Assembly: GCF_026319305.1 (NCBI RefSeq)
Contig: NZ_JAPDMV010000012.1
Coordinates: forward strand, 1 to 64,000
Direction: 5' to 3'
DNA length: 64,000 nt
Origin: Methylophaga sp. OBS4
Lineage (GTDB): Bacteria; Pseudomonadota; Gammaproteobacteria; Nitrosococcales; Methylophagaceae
A model generated the notes under the pieces. It was not told where the DNA came from. It ran no database searches and saw only the letters and a program-made list of their open reading frames with translations. Shown one piece after another: positions 44,519 through 54,010 of the stretch (position 1 is the stretch's first letter; each line of letters begins with the position of its first letter). The position numbers and the translations under genes were made by a program.

Positions 44519-45573
44519 TGACTGATCTGACCTTACAATTGCAACAATCTGTTGTTGATGCGATTAAATGCCAAACCGCATTGCTTATTACCGGCGGTGG
44601 CAGCAAAAAATTTCTGGGTCGACATATCCAAGGGCAGATACTGCCGGTCAGTGAACACAGCGGTATTATCAGTTACCAACCAACAGAGCTGGTGCTCACA
44701 GCCCGAGCCGGTACGCCACTAAGCGAAATTGAAGCGGCTTTGGCCGAGGCCGGGCAGATCCTGCCTTTTGAACCGCCGCATTTTGCAGACAACGCTACGC
44801 TGGGCGGCACCATTGCAGCGGGTCTGTCAGGCTCAATTCGTCCATTTACCGGCAGTGCTCGGGATTATGTATTGGGCTGTAAAATCATCAATGGCCGCGG
44901 CGAGATCCTGCAATTTGGAGGGCAGGTGATGAAAAATGTCGCCGGTTACGATGTCTCCAGATTAATGGTTGGCGCCATGGGTACGTTGGGTCTATTGCTG
45001 GAAATCAGTATTAAAGTGCTGCCGGATTTTCCCGCTCGCAGTTTTTTGTCTCAACCCAGAGAAGCCGATGATGCGTTGCGGTTGATGCAGACCCTGTCTT
45101 CACAAAACCTGCCGCTGACCGGCCTCGCTTATGATGGTGAGGAAGTGCATATCCGACTGGCCGGTGCTTCCGCCTCCGTCTCGGCGGCACGTAAGAAACT
45201 GGGTGGCGAGCAACATGAAGCGGATAGATTCTGGTCAGTACTGAAAGAGCAGACTCATCATTTTTTTGATGGTGACAGTCCTTTATGGCGCCTGTCATTG
45301 CCACCCGCGACGCCTCAACTGAATCTGACGGGTAAACAGATGATTGACTGGAGCGGTGGTCTGAGATGGATCAAAACCATGGAATCTGCCGAGCGCATGT
45401 TCAAACTGGCTCAGCAACAAGGCGGGCATGCTCAGCTGTTTCGTGGCGGTGACCCCTTGCAGGAAAGAAGCCAGCCTTTAACCCCGGCTATGCTGACTAT
45501 TCATCAAAGACTCAAAGCCAGCTTTGATCCCCATGATATTTTTAATCCCGGACGACTTTTTAAGGCCATTTAA
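44518..45573 (+). CDS. glcE: Glycolate oxidase subunit GlcE
   Basis: Second flavin-fold subunit of glycolate dehydrogenase. The 351-residue protein carries VLTARAGTPLSEIEAALAEAGQ, FADNATLGGTIAAGLSGSIRPFTGSARDYVLGCKIINGRGE and GGQVMKNVAGYDVSRLMVGAMGTLG. It ends in the SFDPHDIFNPGRL motif shared with GlcD. Start and stop sit tightly between glcD (1-bp overlap) and glcF (6-bp gap), so the three are one transcript. Confidence 0.94.
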   Translation: MTDLTLQLQQSVVDAIKCQTALLITGGGSKKFLGRHIQGQILPVSEHSGIISYQPTELVLTARAGTPLSEIEAALAEAGQILPFEPPHFADNATLGGTIAAGLSGSIRPFTGSARDYVLGCKIINGRGEILQFGGQVMKNVAGYDVSRLMVGAMGTLGLLLEISIKVLPDFPARSFLSQPREADDALRLMQTLSSQNLPLTGLAYDGEEVHIRLAGASASVSAARKKLGGEQHEADRFWSVLKEQTHHFFDGDSPLWRLSLPPATPQLNLTGKQMIDWSGGLRWIKTMESAERMFKLAQQQGGHAQLFRGGDPLQERSQPLTPAMLTIHQRLKASFDPHDIFNPGRLFKAI

Positions 45574-45579
45574 CCCACT

Positions 45580-46803
45580 ATGCAAACCAAGCTCACAGCC
45601 GAATTAGCCAAGACCCGCCAGGGTCAGGAAGCCGACGCTATCCTGCGTAGCTGCGTGCACTGTGGTTTTTGTACGGCTACGTGTCCGACCTATCAGTTGC
45701 TGGGGGATGAACGTGATGGTCCGCGAGGTCGGATCTATCTGATTAAACAGGTTCTTGAAGGCGCGGAACCTACCCGTGAAACACAACTGCATCTGGATCG
45801 CTGCCTGACCTGCCGCGCTTGTGAGACGACCTGCCCTTCCGGCGTACAGTACGGGCGGCTGGCTGATATCGGCCGCGAACATATCGAAGAAAAAGTCTCG
45901 CGTCCTTTTTCTGAAACCCTGCTGCGTAAGATCTTGTTACATACCGTGCCTTACCCTAAACGTATCGGCACCTTAATCAAGGCGGGTAACCTGTTTCGTC
46001 CACTACTGCCTGCCGCGCTGAAAGACAAACTGGCACCAGTTACCAAAGCCGGTCCATGGCCGACTGCAAAACATCAGCGAAGCATGCTGGTTTTAGCCGG
46101 CTGTGTTCAGTCTGTCAGTACGCCATCAACCAATCAGGCCGCGGCAACCGTGCTCGACCGGCTGGGCATCACGCTGCTGCAAGCACCTGAAGCTGGCTGT
46201 TGCGGAGCGCTGAGTCATCATTTGTCTGCCGCAGAGCAAACACGGCAACATATCAAACAGAATATTGATGCCTGGTGGCCGTACATTGAACAAGGCGCGG
46301 AAGCGATTATTATTACCGCCAGCGGCTGCGGCACCATGGTCAAAGAATATGGGCATCTGCTCAGAGATGATGCCGAATATGCCGACAAAGCAGCACGGGT
46401 TTCTGCATTGGCAAAAGATATTGTTGAAGTCATGCAGGCCGAGATTGCGGATGGCAACTGGTCGAATCTGGGTCATAGCCAGAGCATCGCCTTTCAATGT
46501 CCGTGCACCTTGCAGCATGGTCAACAGCTGGCCGGACAGGTCGAAAACCTGTTGCAGCGCGTGGGCTTTGTGTTGACGCCGGTGCAGGATGCCCACCTGT
46601 GCTGTGGTTCGGCCGGCACCTATTCCATCCTGCAGCCCAAACTGTCACAGCAGTTACGAGCCAATAAACTGAAAGCCCTTCATGCCGGCAAGCCCGAACG
46701 TATTGTCAGTGCCAATATTGGTTGCCAGATGCATCTGAGTGAAGCTGATGATCCCATTGTGCACTGGATAGAATTGATCGCAGAGAAATTGCCTGATGCT
46801 TAG
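45580..46803 (+). CDS. glcF: Glycolate oxidase iron-sulfur subunit GlcF
   Basis: Carries electrons from the flavin subunits to the membrane. In 407 residues it has two 4Fe-4S motifs, CVHCGFCTATCPTY (about 25-38) and CLTCRACETTCPSG (about 75-88), and two CCG domains with EAGCCGALSHH and DAHLCCGSAGTYSI in the C-terminal part. Its stop overlaps the next gene by 8 bp, so the downstream DUF3465 and glycosylase genes may be cotranscribed. Confidence 0.95.
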   Translation: MQTKLTAELAKTRQGQEADAILRSCVHCGFCTATCPTYQLLGDERDGPRGRIYLIKQVLEGAEPTRETQLHLDRCLTCRACETTCPSGVQYGRLADIGREHIEEKVSRPFSETLLRKILLHTVPYPKRIGTLIKAGNLFRPLLPAALKDKLAPVTKAGPWPTAKHQRSMLVLAGCVQSVSTPSTNQAAATVLDRLGITLLQAPEAGCCGALSHHLSAAEQTRQHIKQNIDAWWPYIEQGAEAIIITASGCGTMVKEYGHLLRDDAEYADKAARVSALAKDIVEVMQAEIADGNWSNLGHSQSIAFQCPCTLQHGQQLAGQVENLLQRVGFVLTPVQDAHLCCGSAGTYSILQPKLSQQLRANKLKALHAGKPERIVSANIGCQMHLSEADDPIVHWIELIAEKLPDA

Positions 46804-47239
46804 CCGACGCCAAAAGCAGCGCTTCTGGCTGCTGATTGCTTTTATCATCCTGACTTATGCCGCCAGCCAATATCAGCCTGAGCAAAAAACCGCGCCGGTC
46901 AATAACACCACTTCTGAAATAGTTGATCTGTTTCAGGCCAAACGCAGTGATATCCAGGTTGAAGTATCCGGCCGGGTTATTCAGCTGTTACCTGATGACA
47001 ACGACGGCAGCCGCCATCAGCGTTTTATTATTGAACTGACTGCTGGTCATACGTTGTTGATCGCCCATAATATCGATCTGGCACCACGCATCGACACACT
47101 GAAAGTCGGGGATGAGGTCAGTATTTTTGGTGAGTATGAATGGAATAACAAAGGCGGTGTGGTGCACTGGACCCATCATGATCCCGATAATCGCCATCCG
47201 CATGGCTGGATTCGACATCAAGATCAGCTTTATCAGTAA
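46796..47239 (+). CDS. DUF3465 exported/membrane-anchored protein
   Basis: A 147-residue protein with an N-terminal hydrophobic helix (about 9-24) and a soluble OB-like domain: VEVSGRVIQLLPDDNDGSRHQRFIIELTAGHTLLIAHNIDLAPRI and a His/Asp/Trp-rich end VVHWTHHDPDNRHPHGWI. This matches the DUF3465 family. Function unknown; His and Asp clusters suggest metal or polyphosphate binding, but that is a guess. It overlaps glcF by 8 bp and abuts the next gene. Confidence 0.85.
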   Translation: MLSRRQKQRFWLLIAFIILTYAASQYQPEQKTAPVNNTTSEIVDLFQAKRSDIQVEVSGRVIQLLPDDNDGSRHQRFIIELTAGHTLLIAHNIDLAPRIDTLKVGDEVSIFGEYEWNNKGGVVHWTHHDPDNRHPHGWIRHQDQLYQ

Positions 47240-47773
47240 ATGACTGTAAAAAAACCGCTCAGCTACAGCTTTCCCCCTATTGCCGCCAGCAATGCCAGAG
47301 TACTGATTCTGGGTTCAATGCCCGGTGTCGCCTCGCTCAGACAGCAGCAATATTATGCCCATCCCCGCAATGCGTTCTGGCCGATCATGGCCTCACTTTT
47401 TGCTTTCAATCCGCAATGGGATTATCAAACACGATGTGCGTATCTGACCGAACAACACATCGCGGTGTGGGATGTATTAAAAGCCTGTTATCGTCCCGGC
47501 AGTCTGGATCAACATATCGAAACCGATTCAATACAAGCTAACGATTTCAATACCTTTCTTACCAAGCATAATCAGATTGAGCATATTTTCTTTAATGGCA
47601 TGAAAGCCGAGCAGGTATTCAAACATCATGTATTGCCGACACTCAACGAGCCGTTGCAGTCATTACCGCGATTACGATTGCCATCAACCAGCCCGGCGCA
47701 TGCGGCGATGAACCAGGCCGACAAATTGCTCCGCTGGCAACAAGCAATCCTGAATACACTGAATCAGTTGTGA
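47240..47773 (+). CDS. DNA-deoxyinosine glycosylase (UDG superfamily)
   Basis: Base-excision repair enzyme of the UDG superfamily, family 6 (HDG), predicted to remove hypoxanthine. In 177 residues it has the motif I region VLILGSMPGVASLRQQQYYAHPRNAFWPIM and the motif II region RLPSTSPAHAAM. It begins directly at the end of the DUF3465 gene (TAAATG), hence coupled. The gene pair with glc seems an accident of operon growth. Confidence 0.88.
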   Translation: MTVKKPLSYSFPPIAASNARVLILGSMPGVASLRQQQYYAHPRNAFWPIMASLFAFNPQWDYQTRCAYLTEQHIAVWDVLKACYRPGSLDQHIETDSIQANDFNTFLTKHNQIEHIFFNGMKAEQVFKHHVLPTLNEPLQSLPRLRLPSTSPAHAAMNQADKLLRWQQAILNTLNQL

Positions 47774-47801
47774 ACATTACCTTGTCCAAGGTCCGGCACG
47801 A

Positions 47802-48647
47802 TCAAGCCGGTTCTCTGCGCTGCAGTTCGTGATCAAATTCAACAATACAATCTTTGCCAGCATGTTTTGCAGCATATAACGCATGGTCGGCCTGCCGGAT
47901 CAGCTGATCCAGTAGCTTTTGTTCGGTTTCATCGCTGATGGACAGACCGATGCTGATTGTATATTCAATCGTGTGGCCTGAATAGGCAACGGCTGTATGT
48001 TTGGCCAACAACCTGACTTTATCCAGAATATGGCTCGCTCCTGCCAGATCGGTATCAGGCAAAGCCAATGCAAACTCTTCTCCGCCAATCCGACCCACCA
48101 AATCACTTTTACGAACATTTTCTCTCAAGATCCTGGCAAATGACTTCAAAACCTCATCACCCGCTGCGTGGCCGTAGCCATCATTGATTTTTTTGAAGTT
48201 ATCGATATCAATATAGGCGAGAGACAATGACTTTTGATTACGCCGCATCAGGGCATGTAATTTTTCACAAGCGGATAAAAATGCCCTTCTGGTCATGATA
48301 TCGGTCAACATATCGTAGCTGGCCAATCGTCTCATTTCATTTTCCAGATGATGCAGGTTGAGTGTCACACCGATCACATACCACATCACAATAGGACAAA
48401 CGACTGAAGGTACGATAAAAGAGACAAACAGCGGCGGAAAATCCAGCTCCAGCTGAAACACCAACGTCCATAAAAATGACGTCATCAACACGGAAGACAG
48501 AGCGGCGATCAGGGTGATGATAATAACGATCCTGACATGGCCTATTTTGGCCATTCTCTGCCGCATTAGCTTGAAGTCTAATGCCTCCTTGGAACGGATG
48601 AATTGCAGCAGATTATTACGTTTGTTAACTGTTTCTTCGCTTTCCAT
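47802..48647 (-). CDS. Membrane diguanylate cyclase (GGDEF)
   Basis: Predicted c-di-GMP synthase of about 281 residues. Two membrane helices at about 45-70 and 75-100 anchor a C-terminal GGDEF domain (about 110-275). The active site is RIGGEEFALALP, a functional GGEEF variant, preceded by YIDIDNFKKINDGYGHAAGDEVL with the metal-binding Asp. No RxxD inhibitory site was found at the usual place. Start is uncertain: ATG 48647 is used; GTG 48671 would add eight residues. A PilZ receptor is encoded at 18853. Confidence 0.9.
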   Translation of the reverse strand: MESEETVNKRNNLLQFIRSKEALDFKLMRQRMAKIGHVRIVIIITLIAALSSVLMTSFLWTLVFQLELDFPPLFVSFIVPSVVCPIVMWYVIGVTLNLHHLENEMRRLASYDMLTDIMTRRAFLSACEKLHALMRRNQKSLSLAYIDIDNFKKINDGYGHAAGDEVLKSFARILRENVRKSDLVGRIGGEEFALALPDTDLAGASHILDKVRLLAKHTAVAYSGHTIEYTISIGLSISDETEQKLLDQLIRQADHALYAAKHAGKDCIVEFDHELQRREPA

Positions 48648-48774
48648 TCCAGTTCCACTACCTGCATTCACCTCTTAATCACGTGATGCAGCGGTTAATT
48701 ATCCATGTCCGCATGGCATATGGTTTCAATCGAAAACACTTCGAAATAAAAAGTAAAGTTGTTTCGACACCCGG

Positions 48775-48960
48775 TTAATCTGTTTTTGCTTCAATCTCCC
48801 GCCGTTGACGTTCAGCCGAGTCCAGTATTTGCTGTTCAACCTCTCTGGCTTTATCCATCGTTTTCAACTGCTCATCCCAGACTGTTTTTTCCGGTGGTTC
48901 CTGATCCGAACAGGCTGCTGTGACCAATAACAGCATTATCATTAACAACCATTTGTTCAT
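48775..48960 (-). CDS. Small lipoprotein
   Basis: A 61-residue protein with a clear lipoprotein signal MNKWLLMIMLLLVTAAC (lipobox VTAAC, Cys 17) and a short charged helical tail (TVWDEQLKTMDKAREVEQQILDSAERQ). No family is recognised. The helical tail with heptad-like spacing suggests a coiled coil. It lies just downstream of the catalase gene, after a terminator. Confidence 0.75.
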   Translation of the reverse strand: MNKWLLMIMLLLVTAACSDQEPPEKTVWDEQLKTMDKAREVEQQILDSAERQRREIEAKTD

Positions 48961-48971
48961 AAGCGCGGCCC

Positions 48972-49005
48972 CATAAATAAAAAGGCAGAGGACAAAATCC
49001 CCTGC
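48972..49005 (-). terminator. Rho-independent terminator after katA
   Basis: On the minus strand GCAGGGGA (from 49005) pairs with TCCTCTGC (to 48985) around TTTTG, followed by CTTTTTATTT. It sits between the catalase stop and the small lipoprotein start. Confidence 0.8.
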
Positions 49006-49022
49006 TTTCAGTGTAACTGAGC

Positions 49023-50483
49023 TTAGTTAATAGCGGTCAATGCAGATTTCACTCTTTCTGCATAATCCGGATCAGCCAAGCCAAATTGTGCCAGCATACG
49101 CTGCTGAATCGACTCATTGGCTTGGCTCAGGCCACCGGCGATACTATCTGCCAACTGGTTCTTTTGATCTTCATTCATCAGACGGAATAACGCACCCGCT
49201 TGCGAGTAATGATCTTCATCAGTCGTGTCATATCGATCCTGCCAGGCATCGGCTTCAAGCGGCATCGGCGGTTCGGCCACCCGTGGCACCGGCGCCGGTG
49301 CGCCATCGTTAATCCGGTCATTCGGATAATAATTGGCCCCGTTACTCTGGTGATGATTGCCACCAGCCGGACACAATCCCGCCATCGCCCCGTCACGCTG
49401 ATAATGATTGACCGGGCACTTCGCCGCATTGACTGGCAGCTGATTGAAATTAACCCCAATGCGGTAACGGTGCGCGTCCTGATAAGCGAGCAAACGTCCC
49501 TGCAACATCTTATCCGGAGACGCGCCAATACCCGGCACCAGATTACTCGGTGCAAATGCCGCCTGCTCGGTTTCAGCAAAGTAGTTTTGCACATTTCGGT
49601 TCAATTCAAGCTGACCGACTTCAATCAGCGGAAAATCCTTATGTGGCCAGACCTTGGTCAAATCGAACGGGTTGATCTTATAGTCCCGCGCCTCTTGTTC
49701 GGTCATGATCTGTACTTTGGCCGTCCAGCTTGGATAATCGCCATTATCAATCGCGCTCACCAGATCTTCCTGAGCGCCATAGGGCGGTGCCATGGCCGCT
49801 TCTTCATTGCTCAGGTTTTTAATGCCCTGATTACTCTTGAAGTGCCATTTGAACCAGACCCGTTCACCGTCCTTGTTCCAGAAACTATAAGTATGCGAAC
49901 TGAACCCGTGCATATGACGGTATGAAGCAGGAATCCCCCGATCCGACATTAAAATGGTCATCTGGTGCAACGACTGGGGATGGTTGGCCCAGAACTCAAA
50001 CGCTGCGGCCGGATCCGGGGTATTGGTCCGCGGATTTTTCTTTTGCGAGTGGATAAAGTCCGGGAATTTGATCGGATCGCGCAGGAAAAACACCGGCGTA
50101 TTGTTGCCGACCATATCGTAATTTCCTTCCCGGCTATAAAACTTCACGGCAAAACCACGCGGATCCCGGGCAAAATCATGCGAATCCTGGCCGCCTCCTA
50201 CCGTGGAGAATCTTACAAATACTTCCGTCTGCTGGCCTTCTTGCTGAAAGAAATCGGCAATGGTGTAATCGCTCAGTTTTTTGGTGACAGTAAATGTACC
50301 GTAAGCCCCGGTACCACGTGCATGGACCACGCGTTCAGGAATTCGCTCGCGGTTGAAGTGAGCTAGTTTTTCAAAGGTGTAGTGATTGTCATAAGTCAAT
50401 GATCCTCGTGGTCCGGCTGTAATGCTGTTGTTATCATCTGCGACCGGTGCGCCGGCCGATGTTGTTAATGTTGTTTTACTCAT
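49023..50483 (-). CDS. katA: Monofunctional heme catalase
   Basis: Small-subunit (clade 3 type) catalase of 486 residues degrading hydrogen peroxide. The active-site His is in RERIPERVVHARGTGAYG, the distal Asn in GNNTPVFFLRDPIKFPDFIHSQKKNP, and the proximal heme Tyr in RLLAYQDAHRYRIGVNF. There is no signal peptide, so it is cytoplasmic. The upstream 230 bp hold the cysN terminator and no recognised OxyR site. Confidence 0.96.
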   Translation of the reverse strand: MSKTTLTTSAGAPVADDNNSITAGPRGSLTYDNHYTFEKLAHFNRERIPERVVHARGTGAYGTFTVTKKLSDYTIADFFQQEGQQTEVFVRFSTVGGGQDSHDFARDPRGFAVKFYSREGNYDMVGNNTPVFFLRDPIKFPDFIHSQKKNPRTNTPDPAAAFEFWANHPQSLHQMTILMSDRGIPASYRHMHGFSSHTYSFWNKDGERVWFKWHFKSNQGIKNLSNEEAAMAPPYGAQEDLVSAIDNGDYPSWTAKVQIMTEQEARDYKINPFDLTKVWPHKDFPLIEVGQLELNRNVQNYFAETEQAAFAPSNLVPGIGASPDKMLQGRLLAYQDAHRYRIGVNFNQLPVNAAKCPVNHYQRDGAMAGLCPAGGNHHQSNGANYYPNDRINDGAPAPVPRVAEPPMPLEADAWQDRYDTTDEDHYSQAGALFRLMNEDQKNQLADSIAGGLSQANESIQQRMLAQFGLADPDYAERVKSALTAIN

Positions 50484-50670
50484 TTTTTACTCCCTGATGG
50501 AATGCGTAAGGGCCTGTCTTGCACGTCATCAATACTAAAAAAGGCTTTATGATTTGTACAATTGATTGTTCAATAAAAAATGAGTGGGAAAACAGATTGA
50601 TATCAGCGGAGTCGTCCTACAGGCAGATACACGATAGAAAAATTGGGCTGGAAGAAAAGAGAAAAGAACA

Positions 50671-50706
50671 GATAAAAAGGGCAATCCGCATAGAAACGGA
50701 TTGCCC
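50671..50706 (-). terminator. Rho-independent terminator of the cys operon
   Basis: On the minus strand GGGCAATCCG (from 50706) pairs perfectly with CGGATTGCCC (to 50679), with an 8-nt loop and then TTTTTATC. It lies 9 bp past the cysN stop. Confidence 0.9.
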
Positions 50707-50714
50707 ATAAAGTT

Positions 50715-52154
50715 TTATTTGAGTAATTGACTTAAATCTTTGGCATCCCAGTGCGGGAAATGTTTACGAATCAGCGCATTAAGTTCCAGCTCAAACGCAG
50801 AGAACTCGCCTTCAGCAACAATCTGATGATTCGAGGCAACAGCATCGGTAATCATACCGGCGCCAATAGTCACATTAGTCAGGCGATCAATAACGATGAA
50901 AGCACCCGTGGTGCGATTACGTTTGTAGCTATCAAACACCACCGGTTTATTAAGTGAAAATTCACACAAACCGATTTCATTCAAATGCAACTCACTGGCC
51001 TGATTGTGCTCGAGTGTGTTGACGTCGATTTGATAATCAATTTTGGTCAACATCCCGGTACTGTCACTGACGCCGACCTTGACACTGTATTGTTTGCCGG
51101 CAACCAGGGGTTGTTCGGTCATCCACACCACCATGGCATTGAACTGGCTGGACACATGCGGTTGATGGTTGCGGTGCACGATCATATCGCCACGGCTGAC
51201 ATCAATCTCATCTTCCAGTGTCACAGTAATAGCTTCACCCGGCACCGCATGATCCAGATCACCATCATAAGTAACCAGGGCTTTAACCCGGCTTTCTTTA
51301 CCGGAAGGCAACACGGTGATCTCATCACCCGGTTTCAGAATGCCGGCGGCCAACGTGCCGCAGTAGCCACGGAAATTGAGGTTGGGACGATTCACAAACT
51401 GCACCGGAAAACGCATATCGTTGAAGTTGGGATCATTGGCAATCTCAATGTTCTCCAGCAGATCCATCATCGTTTGCCCCTGATACCAGGGCATATTCTC
51501 GCTTTTGTTGACGACGTTATCGCCAATTAAAGCTGACATCGGCACAAATTGAATATCTTCAATTTCCAGCTCACGGGCAAATTCGCTGTAGTCTTTACGA
51601 ATCTCGTTAAAGACCTCTTCGCTGTAATCCATCAAGTCCATTTTGTTGATGGCCACCACGACATGTTTGAGGCCCAGCAGCGATGCGATAAAGCTGTGAC
51701 GCCGGGTTTGCGTCTGTACACCGTGGCGGGCGTCAATCAAAATGACCGCCAGCTGACAAGTCGAAGCGCCGGTGGCCATATTACGGGTGTACTGCTCATG
51801 GCCAGGAGTATCAGCAATGATGAACTTACGTTTGGTGGTGGAAAAATAACGGTAAGCCACATCGATAGTGATGCCCTGCTCACGCTCGGCCTGCAGACCG
51901 TCCACCAGCAAAGCCAGATCGACCTGATCGCCGGTGGTGCCGGATTTCACACTGTCGCGGGTCACCGCTTCCAGCTGATCTTCATAGATCATTTTGGAAT
52001 CATGCAGCAGGCGACCAATCAGCGTGCTTTTGCCATCGTCGACATTACCGCAAGTCAGAAAACGCAGCAGTTCTTTGTCTTCATGCTGCTTCAGATAGGC
52101 TTCTATATCTGTTGCAATCAAGCTATCTGATTGATATGAACTGTCAGTACTCAT
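50715..52154 (-). CDS. cysN: Sulfate adenylyltransferase subunit 1 (GTPase)
   Basis: GTP-driven regulatory subunit of ATP sulfurylase. The EF-Tu-like GTPase domain has G1 [19 protein letters not shown] (about 35-53), G3 [13 protein letters not shown] and G4 NKMDLMD. At 479 residues it ends after the beta-barrel domains, so no APS kinase (CysC) is fused. It follows cysD with no gap and is the last gene before a terminator. Confidence 0.96.
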   Translation of the reverse strand: MSTDSSYQSDSLIATDIEAYLKQHEDKELLRFLTCGNVDDGKSTLIGRLLHDSKMIYEDQLEAVTRDSVKSGTTGDQVDLALLVDGLQAEREQGITIDVAYRYFSTTKRKFIIADTPGHEQYTRNMATGASTCQLAVILIDARHGVQTQTRRHSFIASLLGLKHVVVAINKMDLMDYSEEVFNEIRKDYSEFARELEIEDIQFVPMSALIGDNVVNKSENMPWYQGQTMMDLLENIEIANDPNFNDMRFPVQFVNRPNLNFRGYCGTLAAGILKPGDEITVLPSGKESRVKALVTYDGDLDHAVPGEAITVTLEDEIDVSRGDMIVHRNHQPHVSSQFNAMVVWMTEQPLVAGKQYSVKVGVSDSTGMLTKIDYQIDVNTLEHNQASELHLNEIGLCEFSLNKPVVFDSYKRNRTTGAFIVIDRLTNVTIGAGMITDAVASNHQIVAEGEFSAFELELNALIRKHFPHWDAKDLSQLLK

Positions 52155-53057
52155 CTAGAAGTAGCCCTCTTGTTTTTTCTTCTCCATTGAGCCCGCTTGA
52201 TCGTGGTCAATAGCACGGCCTTGGCGTTCCGAGGTCGTCGTTAATAACATTTCCTGAATGATTTCCGGCAAGGTGTCCGCATCGGATTTGACTGCGCCGG
52301 TCAACGGGTAACACCCCAAGGTTCTGAAGCGCACTTTTTCCATTCTGGGTTCTTGTCCCTCTGGAATACGCATACGGTCATCATCAACCATAATGGTCAA
52401 GCCGTTATAGTCGACAACCGGACGTTCTGCTGCGTAATAAAGCGGGACAATCGGAATTTGTTCCAGATAGATGTATTGCCAGATATCGAGCTCGGTCCAG
52501 TTAGACAATGGGAAAACACGGATGCTTTCGCCCTTGTTGACCTTGCTGTTGTATATGTTCCAGAGTTCCGGACGCTGTGCTTTGGGATCCCAGCGGTGAT
52601 TTTTATCACGAAAAGAATACACCCGCTCCTTGGCACGGGATTTTTCCTCGTCACGACGGGCCCCGCCAAAGGCGGCATCAAAGCTATATTTATCCAGTGC
52701 CTGTTTCAGCGCATCGGTTTTCATGATGTCGGTGTAGCGCGGATGATCGAACGGGTTTATACCGGCCTCTTTGCCTTCCTGGTTGGTATGCACTATCAGT
52801 TCTAGTCCCAGCTCCTTGACACGATCATCACGGAATTTGATCATTTCCTTGAACTTCCAGGTGGTATCAATATGCATCAACGGAAATGGCGGTTTACCGG
52901 GCGCGAACGCTTTCATCGCCAGATGCAGCATCACTGCCGAGTCTTTACCGATAGAGTACAGCATCACCGGGTTTTCAAACTCGGCGGCCACCTCGCGCAT
53001 GATATGGATGCTTTCTGCCTCCAGCTGCTTGAGATGTGTTAATTTTTTTTCAGTCAT
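52155..53057 (-). CDS. cysD: Sulfate adenylyltransferase subunit 2
   Basis: Catalytic subunit that joins sulfate and ATP to give APS. The 300-residue product has the PP-loop [41 protein letters not shown] and the C-terminal [25 protein letters not shown]-type end (here beginning [11 protein letters not shown]). Abuts cysN. The APS product would feed the reductase encoded just upstream. Confidence 0.97.
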   Translation of the reverse strand: MTEKKLTHLKQLEAESIHIMREVAAEFENPVMLYSIGKDSAVMLHLAMKAFAPGKPPFPLMHIDTTWKFKEMIKFRDDRVKELGLELIVHTNQEGKEAGINPFDHPRYTDIMKTDALKQALDKYSFDAAFGGARRDEEKSRAKERVYSFRDKNHRWDPKAQRPELWNIYNSKVNKGESIRVFPLSNWTELDIWQYIYLEQIPIVPLYYAAERPVVDYNGLTIMVDDDRMRIPEGQEPRMEKVRFRTLGCYPLTGAVKSDADTLPEIIQEMLLTTTSERQGRAIDHDQAGSMEKKKQEGYF

Positions 53058-53066
53058 GTTATTTCT

Positions 53067-53780
53067 CTAGTCATCTGATTTGACATGTAAGCCACATTCT
53101 TTGTTTTCGGGGTCTTCCCACCACCAGCGACCGGCACGGATATCCTCACCCTTGGTGATAGCGCGGGTACAAGGCGCACAGCCAATGCTGGCATAACCTT
53201 TATCATGCAACTTATTATAAGGCACATCGAATGCGCGAATATAAGCCCAGACATCGCCATTGGACCAATCGCTCAACGGGCTGAATTTCTGCAGGCCGTG
53301 ATCTTCATCCCACTCGGAAACCGGCAACTCAGCACGGGTAACCGATTGTGAACGACGCATCCCGGTCAGCCAGGCTTTTTTACCGGTCAAAGCCCGGTTC
53401 AAAGGTGCTACTTTACGAATGCCACAGCAGCGTTTTCTCATTTCCACACTGTCGTAAAAGGCATTGGGACCATTGATGGTGACAAACGCTTCTATTTCAG
53501 CTGCATCAGGAAAATAAATCTGTATATCTTTTTCATAATGCGTTTTAAGCTGCTGCATCAAATCATAGGTTTCTTCGGGCAGACGGCCGGTATCCAGCGT
53601 AAAAATCTCGATTTCCGGTGCAAATTTGCAGATAAGATCCATCAGCACCATATCCTCGGCACCAAAGCTGGATGCCAGCGTCGCAGGTGAATAATCAGCT
53701 GCAATCTCAGCTAATACAGATTTCACGGCGTCAATTTTGACGGCTAATGTTTCGCCCAATTTTTCGCTTAGTTCTTTCAT
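53067..53780 (-). CDS. cysH: Adenylyl-sulfate (APS) reductase, CysH family
   Basis: Thioredoxin-dependent reductase releasing sulfite. The 237 residues include LASSFGAEDMVLMDL, EIFTLDTGRLPEETY and the catalytic-Cys tail KECGLHV. It carries both Cys pairs that bind a 4Fe-4S cluster (KRCCGIRKV and IGCAPCTRA), the mark of APS rather than PAPS reductases, matching the lack of a CysC kinase here. It lies 9 bp before cysD. Confidence 0.95.
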   Translation of the reverse strand: MKELSEKLGETLAVKIDAVKSVLAEIAADYSPATLASSFGAEDMVLMDLICKFAPEIEIFTLDTGRLPEETYDLMQQLKTHYEKDIQIYFPDAAEIEAFVTINGPNAFYDSVEMRKRCCGIRKVAPLNRALTGKKAWLTGMRRSQSVTRAELPVSEWDEDHGLQKFSPLSDWSNGDVWAYIRAFDVPYNKLHDKGYASIGCAPCTRAITKGEDIRAGRWWWEDPENKECGLHVKSDD

Positions 53781-54010
53781 AACCTTCTTTTCACTTTGAT
53801 TGTGGTGGTCAGCACATCCTCTGATGTGATCTCACACTGCTGGCCGTCCTGGCGCAGACTTTTAAGTACTTCGATGACGGCGTCTCCGTTATTCACCACC
53901 AGCTCGATATCCTCTTCAAGCTCAATCTGCCTGATAGCTTCCCTGGCTTTGATGTAATGCATCGGGCAACCATATAAAGTCAGATCTATTGGACTAATTA
54001 AAACAGACAT
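53777..54010 (-). CDS. TusA-like sulfur carrier protein
   Basis: A 77-residue TusA/SirA-fold protein. The active Cys is in LTLYGCPMHYIKAREAI, where the usual CPxP is CPMH. The beta-alpha-beta pattern of the family follows (ELVVNNGDAVIEVLKSLRQDGQ). Its stop overlaps the cysH start and its start overlaps the TSUP gene end, so it is embedded in the cys operon. A persulfide or sulfite-handling role in assimilation is inferred from context. Confidence 0.85.
   Translation of the reverse strand: MSVLISPIDLTLYGCPMHYIKAREAIRQIELEEDIELVVNNGDAVIEVLKSLRQDGQQCEITSEDVLTTTIKVKRRL

Noticed and set aside
50519-50710. A 63-residue plus-strand frame between katA and cysN
   Set aside because: It includes the cysN terminator in its 3' end and has no ribosome site or recognisable feature.
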